Origin: JAVKFF01 sp040226215
GTDB lineage: Bacteria > Pseudomonadota > Alphaproteobacteria > DSM-16000 > Inquilinaceae
Direction: 5' to 3'
Length of the DNA stretch: 64,000 bases
NCBI GenBank assembly: GCA_040226215.1
Contig: JAVKFF010000152.1
Location: 1 to 64,000, forward strand
The notes below the pieces were generated by a model. It was not told the origin of the DNA and searched no databases. It worked only from the letters and a program-made list of their open reading frames with translations. Every line of letters starts with the position of its first letter. The stretch's first letter is position 1. This document shows, piece after piece, positions 34,637 through 42,491 of this stretch. Made by a program: the position numbers and the translations under genes.

Positions 34637-35647
34637 TCAGCGCACCGCCTCGGCGAGGTCGCGCAGGCGCTCGTATTCCGCCCAGACGGCGGGATCGGCC
34701 TCCAGCACGCCGGCCGCCACCTCGGCGAACAGCGCCTCCATCTCGGCCTGCTCCTCAGCGGAGAGCTCGAGGATCTGGCCGCCATTGTCGAGCCAGAGCT
34801 GGTTGGCGTTTGCGACGTTGTCGATGCCCCATTGCAGCACCGCCTGCTCGGCCGCCCGGCCGGCCTCCAGGATGGCCGTGCGCACCTCTTCCGGCTGCGC
34901 CTGGAACCAGTCCTCGTTCACCACATTGAGCGAGACCACGGTGGAGAAGTTGAGGTCGGTGACGTACTCCGCCACATCCCAGTACTGGAAGGCGGTCAGG
35001 ATGGGCATGCCGGCCAGCATGCCATCCACGGCGCCGGACTGCAGCGCCGGCACCACCTCCGACAGGGCCAGCGGCAGGGCGGAGGCGCCGACCGCCGCCA
35101 TCGGCTCCATCTGCAGGGGCGAGGCGAAGGTGCGGACCTTGAGGCCGTCGAAATCGTCGAGCGTCTCGACCGGCGTGGTCGACAGGATCAGGATGGGCGA
35201 ATTGTAGATCGCCCCGATCACCCGGATGCCGCTGTCGAGCGCGAAGCTCTCCAGATGGTCGCGATAGTCGGGGTCGTGGATCACCCGGGCGACATGCTCG
35301 CCGTCCTCGAACAGGCCCGGCGCGTCGAAGATCTGGAAGCGCGGATCGGTGCCGACCAGGAAGGAGGCCGGGGTGATGAAGCTCTCGATGGTGCCGAACA
35401 GCACGCCCTCGGCCATGCGCGGGATGGTGCCGAGCTGGCTCGCCGGATAGATCTCGACCGTCACCTGGTCGCCGACCCGGGCCGCCAGTTCCTCGGCGAA
35501 GACCTGCTGCCACTGGTGCTGCACGTCGTTGATGGTGGCGCTGGCCAGCCGCATGGTCGTCTGCGCCGGGGCGCTGAGGGTGGTGGCCGCGAGGATGGCC
35601 AGGGCGCCGGCGCCGGCGATGGTCGAACGCGTGAGCATGGTGGTCAT
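34637..35647 (-). CDS. TRAP transporter substrate-binding protein (DctP family)
   Basis: 336 residues. Signal peptide MTTMLTRSTIAGAGALAILA ends near SAPAQ. DctP family pattern: MRLASATINDVQHQWQQVFA, VEIYPASQLG, and the ligand site GLKVRTFASPLQMEPMAAVG with the Arg that binds the substrate carboxylate, then PLALSEVVPALQSGAVDGM. Delivers an organic acid to the DctQM permease encoded upstream. Adjacent aconitase-X genes hint at hydroxyproline or a related acid as ligand, an inference from context. Confidence 0.93.
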   Translation of the reverse strand: MTTMLTRSTIAGAGALAILAATTLSAPAQTTMRLASATINDVQHQWQQVFAEELAARVGDQVTVEIYPASQLGTIPRMAEGVLFGTIESFITPASFLVGTDPRFQIFDAPGLFEDGEHVARVIHDPDYRDHLESFALDSGIRVIGAIYNSPILILSTTPVETLDDFDGLKVRTFASPLQMEPMAAVGASALPLALSEVVPALQSGAVDGMLAGMPILTAFQYWDVAEYVTDLNFSTVVSLNVVNEDWFQAQPEEVRTAILEAGRAAEQAVLQWGIDNVANANQLWLDNGGQILELSAEEQAEMEALFAEVAAGVLEADPAVWAEYERLRDLAEAVR

Positions 35648-35674
35648 GGTCTTTCCTCCTCCTTGGGTGGATGC

Positions 35675-36946
35675 CTACAACAAGGCCGGGAGCGCCAGCG
35701 ACAGGGCCGGCACATAGGTGATGATCGCAAGGCTGACGATCTGGATCGCCAGGAAGGGCAGGATGCCGCGCCAGATCGCGATGACGTCCCTGGTCATGAC
35801 CGACTGGGCGACGAAGATGTTGAGGCCGAAGGGCGGCGTGAACATGCCGATCGACAGGTTCACGGTCATGATGATCCCGAAGTGGACCGGGTCGATGCCG
35901 AGATGGCCGATCACCGGGATCAGGATCGGGGTCAGCACCAGGATCGCCGAGGTGGGGTCGAGGAAGCAGCCCAGCAGCAGCAGGAAGACGTTGATCGCGA
36001 TGAGGAACTCCGCCTGCCCGAGGCCGAGATCGGCGATCCAGGCGACCAGCCCCTGCGGTACGCCCTGGATCGTCAGCAGGTAGGAGAAGACCCCGGCCGC
36101 GGCGACGATCACCAGCACCTGGGTGGTCAGGTAGACGCTCTCCACGGCGGTCGCCAGGATGTCACGCCAGCCCAGGCTGCGATAGAGGAAGCGGCCGACC
36201 AGCATGGCGTAGAGGCAGGCCACGCCGCCGGCTTCCGTCGGCGAGAACCAGCCGGCATAGATGCCCACCAGGATCACCGCCGGCATCAGCAGCGCCGCCC
36301 AGGCCTGCCGGCTGGCGGCGACGAAGCGGCCGAACTCGAAACCGGCATGGCGGGGCACGCCGCGCAGATTGGCCCAGATCACGATGTAGCCCGCCATCAT
36401 GCCGGCGATCAGCAGTCCCGGCAGCAGGCCGGCCTGGAACAGCCGCGGGATCGACTGCTCCGCGCTGGCACCGTAGAGGATCATGGCGATCGACGGCGGC
36501 ACGACGATGGCGATCGAGCCCGACGAGGTGACGAGGCCCGCGGCGAAGCGGGTCGAGTAGCCCGACTGCAGCAGGCTGGGATAGAGCGTGCGGCCGATGG
36601 CGGCGACCGTCGCCGGGCTGGAGCCGGAAATGGCGCCCATCAGCGTCGCCGTGCCCACCGTGGCGATCCCCAGCGAGCCACGCACATGGCCGGTCAGCGA
36701 CAGCACCCAGGTGACCAGGCGTTCGGCGATGCCGCTGCGGCCCATGAGTTCGCCCGCGAAAATGAAGAATGGCACGGCCAGCAGGGCGTACTGGTCCACC
36801 CCGCCGAACATCACCTGGTGCAGGGTCAGCGGCGGCAGCGTGGTGAAGACGACGAGGGTGACCGTCGCCGCGGCCAGCAGGACGGCGAAGACCGGCACGC
36901 CGAAAAGGAACAGCGCCACCGGCAGCGCGACCAGCGTCCAGGTCAT
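35675..36946 (-). CDS. TRAP transporter large permease (DctM family)
   Basis: 423 residues, about 12 membrane segments. Family motifs: FFIFAGELMGRSGIAERLV near residue 60, GAISGSSPATVAAIGRTLYP, GYSTRFAAGLVTSSGSIAIV, VVPPSIAMILYGA and FLDPTSAILVLTPILIPV. Sodium-driven symporter subunit working with DctQ and DctP. It overlaps dctQ by four bases and is followed by dctP after 27 bases. Confidence 0.95.
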   Translation of the reverse strand: MTWTLVALPVALFLFGVPVFAVLLAAATVTLVVFTTLPPLTLHQVMFGGVDQYALLAVPFFIFAGELMGRSGIAERLVTWVLSLTGHVRGSLGIATVGTATLMGAISGSSPATVAAIGRTLYPSLLQSGYSTRFAAGLVTSSGSIAIVVPPSIAMILYGASAEQSIPRLFQAGLLPGLLIAGMMAGYIVIWANLRGVPRHAGFEFGRFVAASRQAWAALLMPAVILVGIYAGWFSPTEAGGVACLYAMLVGRFLYRSLGWRDILATAVESVYLTTQVLVIVAAAGVFSYLLTIQGVPQGLVAWIADLGLGQAEFLIAINVFLLLLGCFLDPTSAILVLTPILIPVIGHLGIDPVHFGIIMTVNLSIGMFTPPFGLNIFVAQSVMTRDVIAIWRGILPFLAIQIVSLAIITYVPALSLALPALL

Positions 36947-37482
36947 CGCCCCTCCCCGCGCGCCGCCGGCGCCATCAGGCCTGGCGCGGCGAAGGCGGCG
37001 AGCCGCACGATGCCGCGCAGGCCCGCCAGCAACGCCGTCAGCGCCATGCCGACCAGCACCGCGGCATGCGGCACGGCCATGGGGATATCGGCCGCCATGC
37101 TGACCTGTCCCAGCCTGGCCAGGCGATCGACGAAGCCGAAGGATTGCAGGGCGACATACCCCGCCAGTACCGCCAGTCCGATGTCGAGCATGCCCGTCCG
37201 CAGGGCGCCCCAGCGGCCGCGGAACAGCCGTGCCGCCAGGTCGAAGCCCAGATGCCGGTCCCTCCCGGTCACCAGCACGGTGCCGATGAACACGATCCAG
37301 ACCATGGAGAAGACCAGGACCTCGTCAGAGCCGTCGATCGCCCGGCCGACGACATAGCGGCCCGCCGCGTTGGCCACGTTGAGCAGCACCATGGCGACGA
37401 GCAGCAGACCGAGAAGGCCGGCGACCACGCGCTCCGTCGCAACGAGGACGCGGCCGAGCGGCGCGCCGGCTCTCCTGGTCAA
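36943..37482 (-). CDS. TRAP transporter small permease (DctQ family)
   Basis: 179 residues from TTG 37482, chosen because AGGAG lies about 10 bases upstream and a longer frame would run through the GST gene. Four hydrophobic helices can be placed (VVAGLLGLLLVAMVLLNVAN; VFSMVWIVFIGTVLV; IGLAVLAGYVALQSF; AVLVGMALTALLAGL). DctQ-type features are ANAAGRYVVGRAIDGSDEV and GRDRHLGFDLAARLF. Partner of the DctM permease, with which it overlaps. Confidence 0.87.
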   Translation of the reverse strand: MTRRAGAPLGRVLVATERVVAGLLGLLLVAMVLLNVANAAGRYVVGRAIDGSDEVLVFSMVWIVFIGTVLVTGRDRHLGFDLAARLFRGRWGALRTGMLDIGLAVLAGYVALQSFGFVDRLARLGQVSMAADIPMAVPHAAVLVGMALTALLAGLRGIVRLAAFAAPGLMAPAARGEGR

Positions 37483-37495
37483 GGCCCGGGCGCTC

Positions 37496-38098
37496 CTAGC
37501 CGCCGGTGGCCTTCTGGAAGGCAGGCCGCTCCCGGATCGCCCCGATCCATCGGTCGACATTGGGGATCGACGGCAGGTCGATCGGGAAGTTGACGCAGCG
37601 GTGCACGATGGGCGCCAGGGCAATGTCGGCCAGGCTCACGGCCTCGCCGGCGATCCAGTCCCTTCCGTCCAGCGCCCCGTCGAGGATCTTCAGCGCGCCC
37701 GCCACTTCCTTGGCCATGTCGCCGAAAATGGCGGCGCGGTCCGCCGGCGCGTTCTTCGAATCCTTGAAGACCGCGACATAGGCCGTGTTGAGGGTGGCCA
37801 GCAGCCAGTCCATCCAGCGCTCGACCTGGCTGCGCTCGCCGAGATCGCTCGGATAGAGCTCGCTGCCGGACTTGGAGGCCAGGTAGCGCAGGATGGTGTT
37901 GGACTCCCAGATCACCAGATCGCCGTCGATCAGCGTCGGCACCTTGGCGTTGGGGTTGAGGGCGAGGTAGTCGGCCGTCTGGGTGTTGTCGAACTGGCGG
38001 CCGTAGTCCTCGCGCTGGTAGTCGATGCCCAGTTCCTCGAGCAGGAACAGGACCTTCTGGACATTGCCGGACGTGCTGCGGCCCAACAGGCGGATCAT
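37496..38098 (-). CDS. Glutathione S-transferase family protein
   Basis: 200 residues from ATG 38098 (AAGGAG upstream). N-terminal thioredoxin-like half MIRLLGRSTSGNVQKVLFLL with Ser in the usual catalytic region, cis-Pro in NAKVPTLIDGDLVIWESNTI; C-terminal helical half with VERWMDWLLATLN and GRDWIAGEAVSLADIALAPI, the N-capping motif of GSTs. Conjugation or reduction of small electrophiles; substrate unknown. It directly precedes dctQ, perhaps by chance. Confidence 0.92.
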   Translation of the reverse strand: MIRLLGRSTSGNVQKVLFLLEELGIDYQREDYGRQFDNTQTADYLALNPNAKVPTLIDGDLVIWESNTILRYLASKSGSELYPSDLGERSQVERWMDWLLATLNTAYVAVFKDSKNAPADRAAIFGDMAKEVAGALKILDGALDGRDWIAGEAVSLADIALAPIVHRCVNFPIDLPSIPNVDRWIGAIRERPAFQKATGG

Positions 38099-38135
38099 GG
38101 GGTGCTCCTTAAAGGCGTCGGTTAGGGAGAGCCGC

Positions 38136-38639
38136 TCAGAGCGGCTTGTAGGCGATGGCGTCCATCTCGATCTTGCACTCGATGGCGGCGCGCGCCTCGA
38201 CCGTCGTACGGGCGAGCATCGCGTCGGGGAAATATTCCGCGAAAACACGGTTGTAGCGGCCGAAATTGCGTGGATCCTCGAGGTAGACGGTGACCTTCAC
38301 CACGTCCTCGAGGTCGGCGCCGGCCGCCTTCAGCACGCGGCGGACGGACTCGATCGTCCAGCGCGTCTCCTCCTCGATATTGCCGACGCACATATTGCCA
38401 TTCTCGTCCTTGGCGACCTGGCCGGAGACGAAGATGAAGTCGCCGGCCCGCACGCCCGGATGGAACGGCAGATTGGGGTTGCGCTTGCCGACCGGCTGGA
38501 TGCCACTCTTGGCGGCGGCTGGCGGCGATTTCGCCGCCGCGGCTGCCCTGGGTGCCGCCTTCGGTGCGGCCTTGGACGATGCCTTCGCCTTCGGCGCCTT
38601 GGTCTTGGTGGCCTTTGACTTCGTGTCAGCCTTCGCCAT
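38136..38639 (-). CDS. RidA-family protein with basic, histone-H1-like N-terminal tail
   Basis: 167 residues. Residues about 50-167 are a complete RidA/YjgF domain: VRAGDFIFVSGQVAKDENGN, ESVRRVLKAAGADLEDVVKV, TVYLEDPRNFGRYNRVFAEY and LARTTVEARA with the Arg that binds the substrate carboxylate. RidA enzymes hydrolyse reactive enamine/imine intermediates. The first ~47 residues (MAKADTKSKATKTKAPKAKA and on) consist almost wholly of Lys, Ala, Pro, Ser and Thr, like histone H1 tails, and are absent from ordinary RidA (about 130 residues). The tail is in frame and the only ATG is at its head, so it is probably translated. Confidence 0.88.
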   Translation of the reverse strand: MAKADTKSKATKTKAPKAKASSKAAPKAAPRAAAAAKSPPAAAKSGIQPVGKRNPNLPFHPGVRAGDFIFVSGQVAKDENGNMCVGNIEEETRWTIESVRRVLKAAGADLEDVVKVTVYLEDPRNFGRYNRVFAEYFPDAMLARTTVEARAAIECKIEMDAIAYKPL

Positions 38640-38672
38640 TCGTCGTGCCTCCTGCCCTCGTGCTGGTCCCGG

Positions 38673-39800
38673 TCACATGACCGTGGTTTCGATGATGTCG
38701 ACCCCGTTGATGCGGTCGATCAGGTAGATCAGCCCCCGGCTGTCGATCGTCACGTCGTTGGAGGACGAGCGCTGCTCGCCGGCCGGCGGATCGGGCATAT
38801 AATAGCCCACTTCCCTGGGCGCGTAGGGATCGGCGATGTCGACCAGGCGCAGTCCCTGGGCGAACCAGGCGAACGGCAGCACGGTGCCGGAGAAGCGCTC
38901 GGAGGGCTGGTGGCAGCCGGTCATCGGCGGCTGCGGACTGCCGTCGCGGTCGAGACCCGGCACCTGGAAGGTGGAGATCGGGATCGGCAGGCGCTCCTCG
39001 GTGATGTCGTAGATCCAGGTGAAGGCGGGTGCGGAGGGCCACAGCTTGGCCACGTCCTCGTCCGCCACGACCATGATCTTCCGGCCCTTCAGCGGCGTCG
39101 GTATCGGCAGGCAGGTATGGGTCGGGTGCGGAAAGGCCGGGCTGGTGTTGAGCTGGGAGATCAGCTTCGGTTTCGCCATGTCCTCGATGTCGAGGATGAA
39201 CAGGCCGTGGTGCCAGTAGCTGACATAGAGCCGGTTGCCCATGCGCAGCGGGTGGTGGCAGCGCGGCGGCACCCAGTTGTCCCAGGGATAGCTCTCCCCG
39301 CCCGCCTTCCACTGGCCGGGGATCCACCAGCGTCCGACCTCCTCCGGCCGCTCCGGATCCTTGAGGTCGAGGATCATCATGATGTTGCCGACATAGCCCT
39401 CGGCGGTCGGCGAGATATAGGCGTAGCGGCCGTCGAAATCGTAGCGGTGCACGCCGCGGCCGGCGGTGCGCCACTTGTGGATCTCGCGCGGGTTGGCGGG
39501 ATCGGAGACGTCGTAGATGCCAAGCCCGCCGCCGAAGCCGGGATCGCCATCCTGACCCAGCTTCTCGTGGTTGACGATCATGATGTCGCCGGCGACCCGC
39601 ACCTTGTGGGAGTGCCAGCCCTCCGGCATGTCGATGCGGGCCAGCACCTTCGGATGCGCCGGATCGGCCACGTCGACGATGGTCGTGCCCGAGGGCTGGC
39701 GCATGTGGCCGATGAACAGGGTCGTGCCTTCGACCCAGACCTGGCCACCGCCCGGACAGTCGATATGACCGACGAGCCGGGTGTTGAGGGCTTCCGCCAT
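38673..39800 (-). CDS. LVIVD-repeat beta-propeller protein
   Basis: 375 residues, no signal peptide. Repeats of the LVIVD type recur as TTIVDVADPAHPKVLARID, LGIYDVSDPANPREIHKW, MMILDLKDPERPEEVGRWW, LFILDIEDMAKPKLIS and LRLVDIADPYAPREVGYY, spaced about 50-60 residues, giving a propeller. Conserved His residues (GWHSHKV, HRYDF, CHHPLR, HPTHTCLP) may bind metal, somewhat like selenium-binding proteins. No enzymatic activity can be assigned. AAGGAAG precedes ATG 39800. It lies next to the pyridine-degradation genes but no link is evident. Confidence 0.72.
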   Translation of the reverse strand: MAEALNTRLVGHIDCPGGGQVWVEGTTLFIGHMRQPSGTTIVDVADPAHPKVLARIDMPEGWHSHKVRVAGDIMIVNHEKLGQDGDPGFGGGLGIYDVSDPANPREIHKWRTAGRGVHRYDFDGRYAYISPTAEGYVGNIMMILDLKDPERPEEVGRWWIPGQWKAGGESYPWDNWVPPRCHHPLRMGNRLYVSYWHHGLFILDIEDMAKPKLISQLNTSPAFPHPTHTCLPIPTPLKGRKIMVVADEDVAKLWPSAPAFTWIYDITEERLPIPISTFQVPGLDRDGSPQPPMTGCHQPSERFSGTVLPFAWFAQGLRLVDIADPYAPREVGYYMPDPPAGEQRSSSNDVTIDSRGLIYLIDRINGVDIIETTVM

Positions 39801-39941
39801 GGGATATCGCTTCCTTCCAGCCGTGCCCGTACGCCGTCCGCGTGGCGCGCGGGCCGGGATAATGCAGGGCGTGTCCGCAGGTGCAAGCCGCGACCGGCGG
39901 CGTCCGATCTTGGACGCCGCGGCCGCGCGGCCGCGGCCGGG

Positions 39942-40859
39942 TTAGCGCTGCAGGGCCTTGCGCACGGCCACCAGCTTCTTCGCCCGCTCGGCGCGCAAAG
40001 CGCCGATCTGGTCGGGCGTGTAGGCGAACATGCCCTCGCCCGACTTGATGCCGAGCTTGCCCGCCGCGATGCGCGCGGTGATCATTTCCGGCATGTCGGC
40101 GCGGTTGCACAGATCGGCGTTCAGATAGCCGCCGACGGCGTTGTAGATGTCGAGACCGGCCATATCGAGGAGCGCCATCGGGCCGATCACGGCGATCTTG
40201 TAGGCGATGCCCCAGGAAACGCAGGTGTCCAGCCCCTCGGCGTCGATCACGCCCTTGTCGACCAGGTCCACCGCCTCGCGCAGCAGGGCGTAGAGGACGC
40301 GGTTCTCGACGAATCCCGGCACGTCCTTCTTCACGATGACCGGCAGCAGGTTCAGGCCCTTCACGGTCTCGACCATCCAGTCGACGGTCGTCTTCTCGGT
40401 CTTCGCGCCGGCGATGACCTCAATCATCGGGATGATGTGCGGCGGGTTCGACCAGTGCATGCCGACGACACGGCCCGGATTGGACACGCCTTCCTGAAGC
40501 TTGCCGATCGGGATGCCCGAGGTGTTGGATGCCAGGATGCAGTCCGGGCCGACCAGCTTGTCGATCTCGGCGAAGACGCCGGCCTTGATCTCCAGCTTCT
40601 CAGGCACCGTCTCGACCACCAGGTCGACACCGTCGACGGCCTCCTTCAGATCGCCGTGATAGCTGATGTCGTCGGCCGAGCCCTTGGCCGGGGTCTCCAG
40701 CGCGTCGAGCACGCCGATCGCCATCTTCACCATGTCGGGCGCGCCCTTCAGGGCCGCTTCGCTGGTGTCGTAGACCCTCACCTTCATGCCGCCGCGCGCG
40801 AGCGTAGCGGCGATACCGGGACCCATCGTGCCGAGGCCGATGACTGCTGCAACCGTCAT
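39942..40859 (-). CDS. 5-formyl-3-hydroxy-2-methylpyridine-4-carboxylate 5-dehydrogenase-like (3-hydroxyacyl-CoA DH fold)
   Basis: 305 residues. Rossmann motif GLGTMGPG at 8-15; catalytic-region MHWSNPPHIIPMIEVIAG with His135 and His141; PGFVENRVLYALLREAVDLV and DTCVSWGIAYKIAVIGPMAL in the C-terminal domain. These stretches correspond, as I recall it, to the M. loti enzyme that oxidises the 5-formyl group of the vitamin B6 breakdown product to the dicarboxylate with NAD, rather than to fatty-acid 3-hydroxyacyl-CoA dehydrogenases. The presence of four further B6-degradation enzymes in the window supports this. A general 3-hydroxyacyl-CoA dehydrogenase remains the alternative. The cupin gene lies upstream, 139 bases away in the same direction. 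Confidence 0.78.
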   Translation of the reverse strand: MTVAAVIGLGTMGPGIAATLARGGMKVRVYDTSEAALKGAPDMVKMAIGVLDALETPAKGSADDISYHGDLKEAVDGVDLVVETVPEKLEIKAGVFAEIDKLVGPDCILASNTSGIPIGKLQEGVSNPGRVVGMHWSNPPHIIPMIEVIAGAKTEKTTVDWMVETVKGLNLLPVIVKKDVPGFVENRVLYALLREAVDLVDKGVIDAEGLDTCVSWGIAYKIAVIGPMALLDMAGLDIYNAVGGYLNADLCNRADMPEMITARIAAGKLGIKSGEGMFAYTPDQIGALRAERAKKLVAVRKALQR

Positions 40860-40930
40860 ATACCGCTCTCCTTCTCATCCCGACCCCGCGCCGTCGGTAA
40901 GCCGCACGTGGGGCGCTTCTTCACATTGTA

Positions 40931-40994
40931 TTCTGACGGCGGACTCCGGCCCGCCCGGCGTCTTCTGACGACGGACCCCGGTCCGCCCGGCCAT
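40931..40994. repeat. Two tandem copies of a 32-bp unit
   Basis: Units at 40931-40962 and 40963-40994 both begin TTCTGACG and share GGAC-n-CCGG-n-CCGCCCGG; they differ at about six positions. They sit between the cupin stop and the dehydrogenase start. A tandem duplication; possibly an mRNA structure between co-transcribed genes. Confidence 0.7.
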
Positions 40995-40998
40995 CGGC

Positions 40999-42150
40999 CT
41001 AGAGCAGGCGTTCCACCTCGCCGTCCTGGCGCCGTCCCCACTTCTTGTGGAAGCCGAGCGCGCGCAGCGCCGGCTCGTCGCTGGCCACGAACAGCACCGC
41101 CGGCTCGCTCTCCGAGGCGTTGACGTGCTGGCACCATTGGCCGCCGGGCACCGCCAGCGTGTCGAAGGGCGCCCAGTCGAATCGCTGGTCGTCGATGATC
41201 GAATAGCCCCTGCCCTCGAACGGCGCCACCAGCAGGCTGGCGGTCTGCTTCATGGGCTGCGTCTTCTCGCCCGGCCGCAGCATCTGCGCGAAGAAAGTGA
41301 TGGTCTTGTAGACCGGCAGGCCGTTGGTCGGATCGACATACTCCACCATCAGCGCCTCGTAGGGATTGCCGTCCCAGTCGCGATGCTTCTCGAGCATCTC
41401 GCGCATCGGCTCCCAGCGGTAGACATACATCGGCGAGGCCTCGCCGGTGCCGCGGTCATGGGCCACGAAACGCGGCATGTAGCCGCCGGTGCCATAGATG
41501 CGCTGGGAGTAGTCGGTCGGGAAGCGCGCGCTCTGCTTCTTGGCGGCGACCAGCCTGCCCGCCTTCTCCTCCTTGTAGTCGTGCTCGAAATAGATGGCGT
41601 TCAGCACCTCGACCAGCGGCAGGTCGAGGACAGAGAGGTTGACCGCCGGCTCGTCCCCGACATTGCCGTGGTTGTGCCAGGTATCGTGCGGCGTCAGCAC
41701 CAGGTCACCAGGACCGAAGGTGATGTCCTCGCCCTCCACGCCCGTGAAATTCTGCTGGCCGGTCAGTCCGAAGCGGATGGCGTTGGGCGAATGCCGGTGC
41801 GGCGGCATCACCTCGTTGGGGTCGTTCAGCCGATAGGCCGTGTACATCGTCGTCACCGTCGCCTTGGTGGGCGACAGGCCGGGATTGACCAGGATCAGCG
41901 AGCGGCGCTCGCTGTCGTCCATCGAGACGAGGTCGGCCGAGCGGTAGAGCAGCGGCTCGATATCGTCCTTGTAGCTCCACAGGAAAGGCAGCGCCGCGCG
42001 GCCCTTCATCAACTGCTTGATCTCGTCATGGGCGACATCGGTCGTCGTCGCCCAGAATGGGAACATATTCTTCGAGAACACATCGTCATAGAGCGCGGAA
42101 AGCTGGGCCTCCTTGTTGCTCATTGACGGTCTTGCGGTATCGTCGGCCAT
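40999..42150 (-). CDS. Gentisate 1,2-dioxygenase-like bicupin
   Basis: 383 residues from ATG 42150 (GAGGAGG upstream; ATG 42123 possible). The N-terminal cupin keeps the Fe(II) ligands: His118 and His120 in VMPPHRHSPNAIRFGLTG and His159 in GDLVLTPHDTWHNHGN. The C-terminal cupin (FDTLAVPGGQWCQHVN) has lost most ligands, as in gentisate, salicylate and hydroxynaphthoate dioxygenases, which open the ring next to the carboxylate. No maleylpyruvate isomerase or fumarylpyruvate hydrolase accompanies it, so gentisate may not be the substrate. It precedes the pyridine-dicarboxylate-forming dehydrogenase, whose product is a hydroxy-carboxy aromatic like salicylate. Confidence 0.82.
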   Translation of the reverse strand: MADDTARPSMSNKEAQLSALYDDVFSKNMFPFWATTTDVAHDEIKQLMKGRAALPFLWSYKDDIEPLLYRSADLVSMDDSERRSLILVNPGLSPTKATVTTMYTAYRLNDPNEVMPPHRHSPNAIRFGLTGQQNFTGVEGEDITFGPGDLVLTPHDTWHNHGNVGDEPAVNLSVLDLPLVEVLNAIYFEHDYKEEKAGRLVAAKKQSARFPTDYSQRIYGTGGYMPRFVAHDRGTGEASPMYVYRWEPMREMLEKHRDWDGNPYEALMVEYVDPTNGLPVYKTITFFAQMLRPGEKTQPMKQTASLLVAPFEGRGYSIIDDQRFDWAPFDTLAVPGGQWCQHVNASESEPAVLFVASDEPALRALGFHKKWGRRQDGEVERLL

Positions 42151-42491
42151 TGGTTTCGCGTCCTCCTCGAGACCGGCTGGCGCCGGCCGCAATGCGATTG
42201 TGCCACCCTTCCCGAATATGCTGTCGCCGAACCGTACGCAGGCTTGAGGATGTTGTCAAATTATGAGACATCTTTCTCACATCTTGATAGACGTCGGATC
42301 ATGACCACTCTATGGTGACCTTGGCGCCGCCGACATGGCCATGGCGACGCCGTCGGCGCGCGCCGCCGACCGAACGAGAGCCACGGCCGCGGGTGCCTGC
42401 CGCGACGCCAGACGAGAAGCGTCCCGCTCCCCGGCCGAAATAATGGGCCGCAAGAAGGGCCGGCGCGGGCCAACCGGCCAGGGAGGGTGAG
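42151..42491. promoter_or_regulatory. 341-base divergent gap between cupin and IclR genes
   Basis: The part nearest the IclR gene is GC-rich and featureless. The segment 42250-42300 is AT-rich and contains TCAAATTATG (42256-42265) overlapping the 16-bp box described separately. No small gene is supported. Expected to hold the promoters of both flanking genes. Confidence 0.5.
42264..42279. promoter_or_regulatory. TGAGA-N6-TCTCA palindrome (copy A of a shared box)
   Basis: Perfect 5-bp inverted repeat with a 6-base spacer, 113 bases upstream of the cupin start and 212 bases upstream of the IclR start. Related 16-base boxes occur upstream of the class II aldolase gene (58035) and the pyridoxine 4-oxidase gene (59619). 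Candidate operator for the adjacent IclR-type regulator, whose family usually binds short palindromes of about this size. Confidence 0.5.

Noticed and set aside
34832..37357. Plus-strand open frame of about 840 codons across the TRAP genes
   Set aside because: Antisense shadow with low-complexity Asp/Arg/His content; the three TRAP genes on the other strand are unmistakable.
39942..40859. Fatty-acid 3-hydroxyacyl-CoA dehydrogenase
   Set aside because: No crotonase or other beta-oxidation gene adjoins it, and the C-terminal stretch around DTCVSWGIAYKIAVIGPMAL matches the pyridine-carboxylate dehydrogenase form. It remains the fallback.
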